From assembly GCF_032484785.1 (NCBI RefSeq), contig NZ_JAUETR010000002.1, positions 1,550,001-1,614,000 on the forward strand: a stretch of 64,000 nt of DNA, in the 5' to 3' direction. Source of the stretch: Bradyrhizobium sp. SZCCHNS1050. GTDB taxonomy: Bacteria; Pseudomonadota; Alphaproteobacteria; Rhizobiales; Xanthobacteraceae. The position numbers and the translations under genes are program-made. Positions 48,534 through 56,658 of this stretch are shown piece by piece. Positions within the stretch are counted from its first letter, which is position 1, and each line of letters starts with the position of its first letter. The notes below the pieces were generated by a model. It saw only the letters and a list, made by a program, of their open reading frames with translations. It was not told the DNA's origin and did not search any database.

Positions 48534-49307
48534 ATGGCCGCAGCGCCCAAACCGCTCAACCGCCTCAAGCAGGCCTGGCGCGACAAGAGGCCTACGTTCG
48601 GCGCCATCGCCACCATCCCGAGCATCCAGACCGTGCGCATCATGGCGCAGTCGCTCGACTGGATCATCGTCGACCTCGAGCATGGGCCGATCGATCTCTC
48701 CACCGCGCACGCGATGATCATGGCCACCGCAGGCACGCCCTGCGTGCCGCTGGTGCGCATCGCCGCCAACGAGCCGCATCTCGCCAAGGCGCCGATGGAC
48801 CTCGGCGCGCTCGGCATCAACTTCCCGATGATTTCCAGCCGCGCGGACGCCGAGAAGGCCGTGCGCAGCGTGCGCTATCCGCCGCGCGGCGACCGCCTGT
48901 GGGGTCCGTTCCACGCCCCCTTCCGCTGGAACGTGTCGATGGCCGACTACATGGCCACCGCCGACGACGACATGGTCTGCATGGTCACGATCGAGCATGT
49001 CGAGGCGGTCGAGCGGATCGACGAGATCATGGCCACGCCCGGCATCGACATCGCGGTGATCGGCCCGGGCGATCTCGCCACCTCGATCAACAAGCGCGGC
49101 CAGCTCGATGATCCCGAAGTGAAATCCCTGATCGCCCGCGCCGAGGCCGGCATCCTCAGATCAGGCGTGCCGATCGGCGGCGCCGCGCGCTCGGCCGATC
49201 AGGCCAATGCGATGATCGAACGCGGTTACGTGGCGCTGGCGCTCGGCTTCGACTGGTCCTTGTTCCAGCGCGGCATCGCCGCGAGCTTCGAGGGGATCAA
49301 GCGCTGA
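48534..49307 (+). CDS. HpcH/HpaI-family aldolase
   Basis: 257 aa. Class II pyruvate aldolase fold: GAIATIPSIQTVRIMAQ, DWIIVDLEHGPID with metal-binding Glu, VPLVRIAANEP, and IGPGDLATSI with the metal-binding Asp. Homologues cleave 4-hydroxy-2-oxo acids or macrophomate-like substrates; the true substrate is unknown. It follows murI by 12 bases. Confidence 0.92.
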   Translation: MAAAPKPLNRLKQAWRDKRPTFGAIATIPSIQTVRIMAQSLDWIIVDLEHGPIDLSTAHAMIMATAGTPCVPLVRIAANEPHLAKAPMDLGALGINFPMISSRADAEKAVRSVRYPPRGDRLWGPFHAPFRWNVSMADYMATADDDMVCMVTIEHVEAVERIDEIMATPGIDIAVIGPGDLATSINKRGQLDDPEVKSLIARAEAGILRSGVPIGGAARSADQANAMIERGYVALALGFDWSLFQRGIAASFEGIKR

Positions 49308-49369
49308 TTCGCGCCGTTTCGAGCCGCGCTTCATGTTTCAAACGAAAAACAACTTTGCGGGAGAAGACC

Positions 49370-49420
49370 ATGAGGAAGAAGACGATTTTCGGCCTGTCGC
49401 CGGCCGTCCTCGGGGTCTGA
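49370..49420 (+). CDS. 16-codon open frame with a strong ribosome site
   Basis: ATG 49370 preceded by GGGAGA at six bases, reading MRKKTIFGLSPAVLGV then TGA. The peptide resembles the start of a signal peptide. It may be a leader peptide, the stump of a frameshifted secreted gene, or chance. No function claimed. Confidence 0.2.
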   Translation: MRKKTIFGLSPAVLGV

Positions 49421-49548
49421 GGCCAAGCCGCTCGCCTCGCCGGCGCCCTCGAACGGCGCTTCCGTAACCCGGCCTGCGGTGTTAACAGCAGCCGCCGCCG
49501 GGGAGCCGGACCAGGCCAAGCAGAACGAACGGGAGCGACAGGTTCAGG

Positions 49549-50373
49549 ATGCGCGGAACCACCAGGCCGATTTCGCTGCACCGCCGTCTGATCATCGATC
49601 TGATGCACGCCTCGCGCGGCGTACCGTTCGTGTCGCTAGCCCGGACGATCCAGATCGGGCCGCTGCTGGAGGCCCGCGCCGCGGCCGTCCGCCCGCCCGG
49701 TTTCGCCGCGCTCTTCGTCAAGGCGTTCGCCCTGGTCGCCCGCGACGAGCCGGTCCTGCGCACGCTCTACACCGGGTGGCCGCGGCGCTGCCTCTACGAG
49801 CTGCCGCGCAGCGTCGCCACCGTCACCATTGCCCGGGTCGAGAATGGCGAGGATTGCGTGCTGCCGCAGCGCGTCTCCGGGCCGGAGGACATGTCGCTGG
49901 CCGAGATCGACGCGGTGATCCGGCAGGGCAAGGAGGCGCCGGTCGGGGACGTCGCTATGTTCCGCAAGATCATGCGGGCGACCCGGCTGCCGTTGCCACT
50001 GCGCCGGTTCGCCTGGTGGGTCGGGCTGAATTTCGGCCGCCAGCGCGCCAACTGGTTCGGCAATTTCTCCGTCACCAGCGTCGCGGCCTGCGGCGGCGGC
50101 CAGCTCCTTGCCCTGAGCCCGGGACCGTTCATCATCAATTACGACGTCGTCGGGCCGGACCAGACGATTCCCATCCTGATCCGCTGGGATCACCGGGTTA
50201 CCGACGGCGCCATGATCGCCAGGACGGCGATCCGGCTCGAGCAGGTGCTGAATGGCGAGATCGCGGCCGAGCTGCGGGCCCGCCCGGTTCCCGGGCGCGG
50301 GCCGGCGGAGGCCGACCTGGGATGCGAGGCGGCGCGACAGAAAATGACCGTCCTGAGCGGGCCACAGGCGTGA
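49549..50373 (+). CDS. 2-oxoacid dehydrogenase acyltransferase (E2) catalytic-domain protein, stand-alone
   Basis: 274 aa. Matches the C-terminal catalytic core of E2 proteins: FAALFVKAFALVARDEPVLRTLY, WFGNFSVTSVAACGGGQLLALSPG and the active-site motif RWDHRVTDGAMIA (His and Asp of HxxxDG). There is no lipoyl or E1/E3-binding domain, so it cannot work in a normal dehydrogenase complex and probably acylates another substrate, as chloramphenicol acetyltransferase does within the same fold. No E1 or E3 gene is near. Confidence 0.82.
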   Translation: MRGTTRPISLHRRLIIDLMHASRGVPFVSLARTIQIGPLLEARAAAVRPPGFAALFVKAFALVARDEPVLRTLYTGWPRRCLYELPRSVATVTIARVENGEDCVLPQRVSGPEDMSLAEIDAVIRQGKEAPVGDVAMFRKIMRATRLPLPLRRFAWWVGLNFGRQRANWFGNFSVTSVAACGGGQLLALSPGPFIINYDVVGPDQTIPILIRWDHRVTDGAMIARTAIRLEQVLNGEIAAELRARPVPGRGPAEADLGCEAARQKMTVLSGPQA

Positions 50374-50399
50374 TTTGCCGGCAAAGGGGCGGTTGCGGT

Positions 50400-50428
50400 T
50401 TGACAAGGCAGCGGTTTCTCGCTTAAGA
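50400..50428 (+). promoter_or_regulatory. housekeeping promoter of rpsD
   Basis: TTGACA at 50400-50405, 17 bases, TTAAGA at 50423-50428. A hairpin (50441-50448 with 50453-50460, GCGGGCCG) lies in the 150-base leader, where ribosomal protein feedback could act; S4 is a known translational repressor in other bacteria. Confidence 0.6.
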
Positions 50429-50586
50429 ACCGCCCTGCTCGCGGGCCGCTTTCGGCCCGCGTTGCGTTTCGCGACCCGTGGCCTTCTCCCTTCATGCTTT
50501 GGGGAGGGGCCTGTCGGTGGACCGGATTTCCCGGACACACAGGAGGGCGCGTTTCCTCAAACCCTAACTTGATCGAAGAGGACGCG

Positions 50587-51204
50587 ATGACTAAGCGCAG
50601 TGAGGCGAAGTACAAGATCGATCGCCGCATGGGCCAGAACATCTGGGGCCGCCCGAAGAGCCCCGTCAACCGCCGCGAATACGGCCCCGGCCAGCACGGC
50701 CAGCGCCGCAAGGGCAAGCTCTCGGACTTCGGCGTGCAGCTGCGCGCCAAGCAGAAGCTGAAGGGCTATTACGCCAACATCTCTGAGCGCCAGTTCCACG
50801 GCATCTATGTCGAGGCCGGCCGTCTCAAGGGCGACACCGGCGAGAACCTGATCGGCATTCTCGAGCGCCGTCTCGACACGGTGGTTTTCCGCGCCAAGTT
50901 CGTCTCGACCATGTTCGCGGCGCGCCAGTTCATCAACCACGGCCACATCAAGGTGAACGGCCGCAAGGTCAACATCGCGAGCTACCAGGTCAAGCCGGGC
51001 GACGTGATCGAGGTCAAGGAAGCCTCGAAGCAGCTCGCCGTGGTGCTGGAAGCGACCCAGCTCGCCGAGCGTGACGTGCCCGACTACATCGAGGCCGATC
51101 ACTCCAAGATGACCGCGAAGTTCATCCGCATCCCCGCGCTGTCGGACGTGCCGTTCGCGGTGCAGATGGAGCCGCATCTGATCGTCGAGTTCTACTCGCG
51201 CTGA
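50587..51204 (+). CDS. rpsD: 30S ribosomal protein S4
   Basis: 205 aa, standard length. N-terminal [18 protein letters not shown] and [17 protein letters not shown]4 RNA-binding domain at about 94-155 ([31 protein letters not shown]). GAGGA ribosome site, ATG 50587. It stands alone, outside the alpha operon, as usual in alphaproteobacteria. Promoter and terminator are both clear. Confidence 0.98.
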   Translation: MTKRSEAKYKIDRRMGQNIWGRPKSPVNRREYGPGQHGQRRKGKLSDFGVQLRAKQKLKGYYANISERQFHGIYVEAGRLKGDTGENLIGILERRLDTVVFRAKFVSTMFAARQFINHGHIKVNGRKVNIASYQVKPGDVIEVKEASKQLAVVLEATQLAERDVPDYIEADHSKMTAKFIRIPALSDVPFAVQMEPHLIVEFYSR

Positions 51205-51243
51205 GCTTGACCGGACCGCGGTCCGGTCCCATCTGATAATCCG

Positions 51244-51277
51244 AAGGCCCTGGCACGCGCCGGGGCCTTTTCTTTTT
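51244..51277 (+). terminator. Rho-independent terminator of rpsD
   Basis: 11-bp stem (51244-51254 with 51259-51269, one G-U pair), loop ACGC, then TTTTCTTTTT. A separate 20-base perfect palindrome (GACCGGACCGCGGTCCGGTC, from about 51209) lies between the stop codon and this hairpin. Confidence 0.9.
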
Positions 51278-51408
51278 GGGCTTGTTTTCGGATGGGGCGA
51301 ACCGATTCCCGAATGCCACACCTGCCACGAATTCGCCCCAACCTGGGCTGACAGCTACTCCGTCCCGTGATTCACTGTCTGCAGTTGTAAAGTAGCGGGG
51401 CGTTCGCC

Positions 51409-51963
51409 ATGGAGTTCAACAGGCGCAATATCATCTTCGGTGCGTTGCCGACCGATGCGGTCGGTGCCCCGCCTCTGCCGCCGTTGCGGGCGCCGCCGCT
51501 CAGCGCTCCGCCGTTACGCGCACGGACCTCCGGCGTCCGCTACCGCTTCAACGACGGCCTCTATCCCTCGACGGTCTTCGACCTCCTCGAACGCTCCTGC
51601 TGGCACGTCCAGTCCGATGCGACAGCCCATGTGATCCGCCATGTCGGGACCGGGCTCACCTTCGCCGATGCGCAGCTTCGCCACGATCCCTACGCGCTCG
51701 AGCTCCTCCACTGTTTCGACGACTCGCGCGAGCTCGCCGACGAATGGCACACCATGCTGGTCGGCTGGGCCGCGGTGAACATGGGCTGGAACATCAAGCG
51801 GCAACGCCCGGGCGCCGCGCTGCTTCTTTCACCGTCGCGGCAGAGCCCGCTCGAACCCTGGGTGTTCGATTGCACCGAGGCGCCGCCGCTGGTCGCCGAG
51901 CCGATCGAGAGCAAGCCGTTGCGGCGGCCGGACATCTGGCTCAACCCGCCGCGCGCGGCGTAA
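51409..51963 (+). CDS. hypothetical protein, 184 aa
   Basis: A Pro/Ala-rich N-terminal 40 residues (PPLPPLRAPPLSAPPLRA) precede a soluble domain with many Trp and His residues (LLERSCWHVQ, LLHCFDDSRELADEWHTML, VGWAAVNMGWNIKRQ). No signal peptide or family recognised. The ATG at 51409 lies 130 bases after the rpsD terminator. Threonine aldolase follows 74 bases later in the same direction. Confidence 0.65.
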   Translation: MEFNRRNIIFGALPTDAVGAPPLPPLRAPPLSAPPLRARTSGVRYRFNDGLYPSTVFDLLERSCWHVQSDATAHVIRHVGTGLTFADAQLRHDPYALELLHCFDDSRELADEWHTMLVGWAAVNMGWNIKRQRPGAALLLSPSRQSPLEPWVFDCTEAPPLVAEPIESKPLRRPDIWLNPPRAA

Positions 51964-52037
51964 TCGAGGAGGCGTTTTGCGGGGGCGATGCGAGTTGGGT
52001 AAGGTCCGGGTCGTGATAAGCCGAACGAGGACCGCCG

Positions 52038-53105
52038 ATGTATTACACCCCGCCCGCGCGTGATCCCAAGGCGCCGCCCGTGCGCGTCAATCTGTTGTCG
52101 GACACGCAGACCCGCCCGACAGCCGCGATGCGCGAGGCCATCGCGCGGGCCGAGGTCGGCGACGAGCAGATCGGCGACGATCCGACCGTGCATGAATTGT
52201 GCGGCCGCGTCGCCGCGCTGCTCGGCAAGGAGGCCGCGGTGCTGATGCCGTCGGGCACGATGTGCAATGTCGCGGCAACGCTGGTGCATTGCCGCCCAGG
52301 CGACGAGATCCTGGCACACGAGACCGCGCACATCATCTCGCGCGAGGGCGGCGCGCATGCGGCGCTCGGCGGTTTCCAGGTGACGCAGCTGAAGGGGCCC
52401 GACGGGCAGTTCACGCCGGAGACGTTCCGCGCCGCGCTGCATCCGCGCTCGCGCTACCAGCCGCCGCAGACCGTCGTCAGTGTCGAGCAGACCGCCAATA
52501 TCGGCGGCGGCACGATCTGGAAGAAGGCTGCGCTCGACGAGATCGCCGAGATCGCCAAGGCGAACGGCATGGCGACGCATATGGACGGCGCAAGGCTGCT
52601 CAACGCGACGGTTGCCACCGGCATTCCCGCTGCCGAGATGACCGCGGGCTGGGATTCGGCCTGGATCGATTTCTCCAAGGGGCTGGGCGCGCCGATCGGC
52701 GGCGTGCTCGCCGGCAGTGCCGCCTTCATCGACGAGGTGTGGCGCTGGAAGCAGCGGCTCGGCGGCGCGATGCGCCAGGCCGGCGTGGTCGCCGCGGCCT
52801 GCATCCATGCGCTCGATCATCACGTCGACCGGCTCGCCGAGGATCACGCCAATGCGCGGGCGCTGGCACGCGGGCTGTCGCAGATCCAGGGTGTCGAGAT
52901 CCAGGAGCCGGAGACCAATCTGGTGTTCTTCAAGCCGGACGGCGCCGGCGTGTCCGGCGAGACGATGGTGAGTGAATTGCGCAAGCGCGGCGTGCTGCTG
53001 GCGATGATGGACGGCCGCATCCGCGCCTGCACCCATCTCGACGTGACAGCCGCCATGATCGAAGAGACGATCGGCCACGTCAGGGAGATCGTACGCAGGG
53101 CATGA
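52038..53105 (+). CDS. ltaE: low-specificity threonine aldolase (beta-eliminating lyase family)
   Basis: 355 aa. PLP fold type I; Lys at about 214 in WIDFSKGLGAPIG holds the cofactor. Other marks: SDTQTRPTAAMREAI at the N-terminus, MPSGTMCNVAA, ETAHII and HMDGARLLNA (Asp contacts the pyridine nitrogen). It cleaves L-allo-threonine or threonine to glycine and acetaldehyde. Single gene, convergent with the macro-domain gene, 53 bases apart. Confidence 0.92.
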   Translation: MYYTPPARDPKAPPVRVNLLSDTQTRPTAAMREAIARAEVGDEQIGDDPTVHELCGRVAALLGKEAAVLMPSGTMCNVAATLVHCRPGDEILAHETAHIISREGGAHAALGGFQVTQLKGPDGQFTPETFRAALHPRSRYQPPQTVVSVEQTANIGGGTIWKKAALDEIAEIAKANGMATHMDGARLLNATVATGIPAAEMTAGWDSAWIDFSKGLGAPIGGVLAGSAAFIDEVWRWKQRLGGAMRQAGVVAAACIHALDHHVDRLAEDHANARALARGLSQIQGVEIQEPETNLVFFKPDGAGVSGETMVSELRKRGVLLAMMDGRIRACTHLDVTAAMIEETIGHVREIVRRA

Positions 53106-53158
53106 GGATCATCGCACGCGCGCCCGGCAGACCTAATGCCGCACAGGGCACGCCGCTG

Positions 53159-53728
53159 TCAGCGCGGCGATCCCTTGCGAGCGCGGCTCTCGACGGCCCG
53201 GCTCAACGCCTCATCGTGCAACTCGGCACTCGCATCGGAAAAGCAGCAGAACACGATCTGCGACAGCGACGTCTCCGCGCTGATGGTCTCGATCGAAGTG
53301 GCGACCGCTATCGATGCCGCACGATCCGCAGGGAAGCGGAAGATGCCCGTCGAGATCGCGGGGAACGCGACCGAGTCCAAACGATGCTTGTGACACAGCT
53401 CGATCGAGCGCCGGTAGCACGAGGCCAGCAGCTCCGGCTCGCCGCGGTCGCCGCCCTGCCAGACCGGGCCAACGGTGTGGATCACGTGGCGGGCCGGCAG
53501 CCGGTAGCCTTTGGTGATCTTGGCCTCGCCGGTCCTGCAGCCATGGAGCATGCGGCACTCCATGACGAGGTCCGGTCCCGCCGCACGGTGGATCGCACCG
53601 TCGACGCCTCCACCACCGAGCAGAGACGAGTTCGCGGCGTTGACGATGGCGTCAACGCCGAGCTTGGTGATGTCGGCGACGATGACCTCGAATCGGGTCG
53701 CGCCGACCTTTCGGACCGGATAGCTCAG
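53159..53728 (-). CDS. macro-domain protein (ADP-ribose deacetylase type), start codon not resolved
   Basis: About 189 codons. Macro-domain motifs: [25 protein letters not shown] broken across [16 protein letters not shown] and [17 protein letters not shown], then [17 protein letters not shown] and [13 protein letters not shown]. Family members remove ADP-ribose or hydrolyse O-acetyl-ADP-ribose. The frame has no ATG, GTG or TTG before the domain: upstream lies CTG 53726-53728, then the TGA that ends grxD, in the same frame. An ATG at 53563 is inside the domain and too late. Either CTG is used or the gene lost its start. See the 13-bp duplication at 53716. Confidence 0.75.
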   Translation of the reverse strand: MSYPVRKVGATRFEVIVADITKLGVDAIVNAANSSLLGGGGVDGAIHRAAGPDLVMECRMLHGCRTGEAKITKGYRLPARHVIHTVGPVWQGGDRGEPELLASCYRRSIELCHKHRLDSVAFPAISTGIFRFPADRAASIAVATSIETISAETSLSQIVFCCFSDASAELHDEALSRAVESRARKGSPR

Positions 53729-53741
53729 CCGGATAGCTCAG
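53716..53741. repeat. 13-bp tandem duplication at the grxD/macro junction
   Basis: CCGGATAGCTCAG occurs at 53716-53728 and 53729-53741. The right copy carries the grxD stop. Thirteen is not a multiple of three, so the duplication shifted the macro frame relative to grxD; they are now in the same frame, separated by TGA. Confidence 0.9.
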
Positions 53742-54076
53742 ACAGAGGCCGCCGTCCCGACCGGGATGCCCTTGTCGGTGAACAGCTGCTGCAGCTCGCC
53801 GCTCTGGAACATCTCGCGCACGATATCGCAGCCGCCGACGAACTCGCCCTTCACATAGAGCTGCGGAATCGTCGGCCAGTTCGAGAACGTCTTGATGCCG
53901 TTGCGCAGCTCGGCGGATTCGAGAACGTTGAGGCCCTTATAGCCGACGCCGACATGGTCCAGGATCTGCACGACCTGGCCGGAAAATCCGCACTGCGGAA
54001 ACTGCGGCGTCCCCTTCATGAACAGGACGACGTCGTTCGACTTCACTTCATTGTCAATGAATTGCTCAATGCTCAT
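53738..54076 (-). CDS. grxD: monothiol glutaredoxin, Grx4/GrxD type
   Basis: 112 aa. CGFS active site at 29-32 inside [37 protein letters not shown] binds glutathione. It carries 2Fe-2S clusters, usually with BolA. In alphaproteobacteria bolA and grxD are adjacent, downstream of purL; here bolA lies 3.8 kb away at 57869-58108 on the same strand, with egtBD and ltrA between. Confidence 0.95.
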   Translation of the reverse strand: MSIEQFIDNEVKSNDVVLFMKGTPQFPQCGFSGQVVQILDHVGVGYKGLNVLESAELRNGIKTFSNWPTIPQLYVKGEFVGGCDIVREMFQSGELQQLFTDKGIPVGTAASV

Positions 54077-54330
54077 CTTCGCTTCCTCTAGGGCGCCTCA
54101 AGGAACGCCTGGGGCTCGGTGCGCGCTGATCGCCACCGGACGGATTTCGTCCGCAGCCGACCGTCACTTCTCTATATGTAGCGCAAACCGTTGTTCAACC
54201 AAAGTAAAATGCCGAGGATCGGCCGGCGACCCAGGCCCCGGCCGGACCATAGGCTGACGGCAGCAATATTATAGCCGGCACGAGGGTTTCATCCCGTAAC
54301 CAAGCCCCTATTTAGGACGAACTGTCGAAA

Positions 54331-54355
54331 GGAACTTGTTCCGTCGAACATCGTT
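54331..54355 (+). promoter_or_regulatory. EcfG-type general-stress promoter of egtB
   Basis: GGAAC 54331-54335, 16 bases, CGTT 54352-54355. The predicted start near 54361 leaves a leader of about 20 bases with GGAG at 54370-54373 before GTG 54380. Confidence 0.65.
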
Positions 54356-54379
54356 TTCTGCTGGCAAACGGAGACCCTC

Positions 54380-55630
54380 GTGACCAGTTCTGCCTCCGCT
54401 ACGGCCCCGATCCCCGTTACTGATGCGCTTCAGAGCAGGTCCGGCTCCCTCGCCGGGCGCCTGACCGAGGCGTACCTCGCCGTCCGGGGCGAGACCGAGC
54501 GGCGCGCGGCGCCGCTGAGCCCGGAGGATCAGGTCATCCAGTCGATGCCGGACGCCAGTCCTGCCAAGTGGCATCGCGCCCATACGACCTGGTTTTTCGA
54601 GCAGTTCGTGCTGGGCGAGCACTGCCGAGGATATACCCCTTTTCACGCCGACTACGCGTTCCTGTTCAATTCCTATTACGTCAGTGCCGGCCCGCGCCAC
54701 ACGCGGGGCGAGCGCGGCTTGATCACTCGCCCGGGCGTGGCCGAGGTCACGGCATATCGGCGGCATGTCGATGCGGCGATGGTGGACTTCCTGGGCAGCG
54801 CCGATACCGCCACATTGACCGCGGTGGCGCCGCTCGTGGAGGTGGGCCTCAACCATGAGCAGCAGCATCAGGAGCTGATGCTGACCGATATCCTGCATGC
54901 GTTCGCGCAGAACCCGACGGCCCCGGCCTACGATCCTTCCTGGACCTTCCCTGCCCCCACGGAAACGGGCGAGGATTGGGTTCACCTCCCCGAGGGCATC
55001 CATACCGTTGGGCACGCCGGCGATGGTTACCATTTCGACAATGAGGAGCCGGCCCATCGCGCGCTGGTCGGGCCGGTGGGCATCGCGCGCAATCTCGTCA
55101 CCAATGCCGAGTGGCTCGCCTTCATGGATGACGGCGGCTACCGGACCGCCACACTCTGGCTCATGGACGGCTTCGCCACCGCCAGCCGCGAGGGCTGGCA
55201 GGCTCCCGGGCATTGGTACAAGGTCGAGGGCGAATGGCGCATCATGACGCTGGGCGGACTGCGGCCGGTCGATCCCGCTGCTCCGGCGTGCCACGTCAGC
55301 TACTACGAAGCTGACGCCTTTGCCCGCTGGCGCGGCAAGCATCTGCCGACCGAGATGGAATGGGAGGTCGCCGCGCGCGGCAACCAGCTCAACGATGCCT
55401 TCGGCATTGTCTGGCAGTGGACCCGCAGCGCCTACAGTCCCTATCCCGGCTATCGTGCCATGGAGGGTGCGCTCGGCGAGTACAACGGCAAGTTCATGGT
55501 CAATCAACTGGTGCTGCGCGGCTCATCGCTCGCGACGCCGGTGGGCCACAGCCGTGTCACCTATCGCAACTTCTTCTATCCGCATCATCGCTGGCAATTC
55601 ACCGGGCTCCGGCTCGCCGACTACACCTGA
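54380..55630 (+). CDS. egtB: ergothioneine biosynthesis protein EgtB (sulfoxide synthase)
   Basis: 416 aa. Iron-dependent enzyme that joins hercynine to a thiol donor with oxygen. The DinB-like N-terminal domain gives iron ligands: H65 or H68 in WHRAHTTWFFE, and H159 and H163 in LNHEQQHQELM. The C-terminal FGE-sulfatase domain shows MTLGGLRPVDP, WEVAARGNQ, and WQWTRSAYSPYPGY. Whether it uses gamma-glutamylcysteine or cysteine cannot be told. egtD follows by 56 bases; egtA, egtC and egtE are absent here. Confidence 0.94.
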   Translation: MTSSASATAPIPVTDALQSRSGSLAGRLTEAYLAVRGETERRAAPLSPEDQVIQSMPDASPAKWHRAHTTWFFEQFVLGEHCRGYTPFHADYAFLFNSYYVSAGPRHTRGERGLITRPGVAEVTAYRRHVDAAMVDFLGSADTATLTAVAPLVEVGLNHEQQHQELMLTDILHAFAQNPTAPAYDPSWTFPAPTETGEDWVHLPEGIHTVGHAGDGYHFDNEEPAHRALVGPVGIARNLVTNAEWLAFMDDGGYRTATLWLMDGFATASREGWQAPGHWYKVEGEWRIMTLGGLRPVDPAAPACHVSYYEADAFARWRGKHLPTEMEWEVAARGNQLNDAFGIVWQWTRSAYSPYPGYRAMEGALGEYNGKFMVNQLVLRGSSLATPVGHSRVTYRNFFYPHHRWQFTGLRLADYT

Positions 55631-55686
55631 GCTATCAGCATTCGTTGCCCGACAGTCGCGCGTGTGTGCGCGTCCAGGAGAGTATC

Positions 55687-56658
55687 ATGAACGTGCACGT
55701 CAACGCGCTGCTCGACGCCCATCTCCCCGACGACAAGACGTCGGCCTTTGCGACGGACGCCGTCGCAGGCCTCGCCCAGCAGCCCAAGCAGCTATCGCCG
55801 AAATATTTCTACGATGCCGCCGGATCCGATCTGTTCGAGCAGATCACGCGCCTGCCGGAGTACTATCCGACGCGGACCGAGCTCGGCATCTTGAGGGATC
55901 GCGGCGCCGAGATCGCGGCAGTCATTCCCGACGATGCCGCCCTGGTCGAGTTCGGCGCCGGCGCCACCACCAAGGTGCGGCTGCTGCTGGAAAGCTGCCG
56001 CTTCGCGGCCTACGTGCCGGTCGATATTTCCGGCGAGTTCCTGACCGCACAGGCCGACAGCCTGCGCCGCGACTTCCCGCAGCTCGCCGTGCACCCGGTC
56101 GTCGCCGACTTCACGACGGCGTTCAAACTACCTGACGCCATCGAAGGCAAGCCGAAGGTCGGCTTCTTTCCGGGATCGACGATCGGCAATTTCGAGCCGC
56201 ATGAGGCGTGCCGCTTCCTGCGCTCGGCACGCGAGATCTTGGGGACCGGCGCGCGGATGATCGTCGGCGTCGACCTGGAGAAGGACGAACGTGTGCTGCA
56301 CGCCGCCTACAACGACGCGGCCGGCGTGACCGCGCGCTTCAATCTCAACCTGCTGCTGCGGATCAACCGCGAACTCGGCGGCAATTTCGACCTGTCCGCC
56401 TTCGTCCACCGCGCGATCTACAATCGCGAGCAGCACCGCATCGAGATGCATCTGGTGGCGCGGAAGGCGCAAACGGTGCGGCTACTCGGCACCACCATCT
56501 CGTTCCGGGCCGGCGAGAGCATCCACACCGAGAACAGCTACAAATACAGCATCGCGCGCTTCGGCGCGCTGGCCCGCGGATCCGGCTGGAAAGTCCAGAC
56601 CGTGTGGACGGATGCCGAGAAGATGTTCTCGGTTCAGGCGCTCGTCGCCGAGGCGTGA
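55687..56658 (+). CDS. egtD: L-histidine N-alpha-methyltransferase EgtD
   Basis: 323 aa. Trimethylates histidine to hercynine with SAM. Motifs: SPKYFYDAAGSDLFEQIT, YYPTRTELGIL, EFGAGATTKVRLLL (SAM loop), YVPVDISGEFL and FFPGSTIGNF. AGGAGAG ribosome site at about 55675-55682. It completes the minimal EgtB-EgtD pair. The last 25 bases overlap the convergent ltrA gene. Confidence 0.96.
   Translation: MNVHVNALLDAHLPDDKTSAFATDAVAGLAQQPKQLSPKYFYDAAGSDLFEQITRLPEYYPTRTELGILRDRGAEIAAVIPDDAALVEFGAGATTKVRLLLESCRFAAYVPVDISGEFLTAQADSLRRDFPQLAVHPVVADFTTAFKLPDAIEGKPKVGFFPGSTIGNFEPHEACRFLRSAREILGTGARMIVGVDLEKDERVLHAAYNDAAGVTARFNLNLLLRINRELGGNFDLSAFVHRAIYNREQHRIEMHLVARKAQTVRLLGTTISFRAGESIHTENSYKYSIARFGALARGSGWKVQTVWTDAEKMFSVQALVAEA

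Noticed and set aside
53159..53563. Macro protein starting at ATG 53563
   Set aside because: This would remove the N-terminal third of the macro fold, including the NAAN and [12 protein letters not shown]-ribose loops, which are intact upstream in frame.
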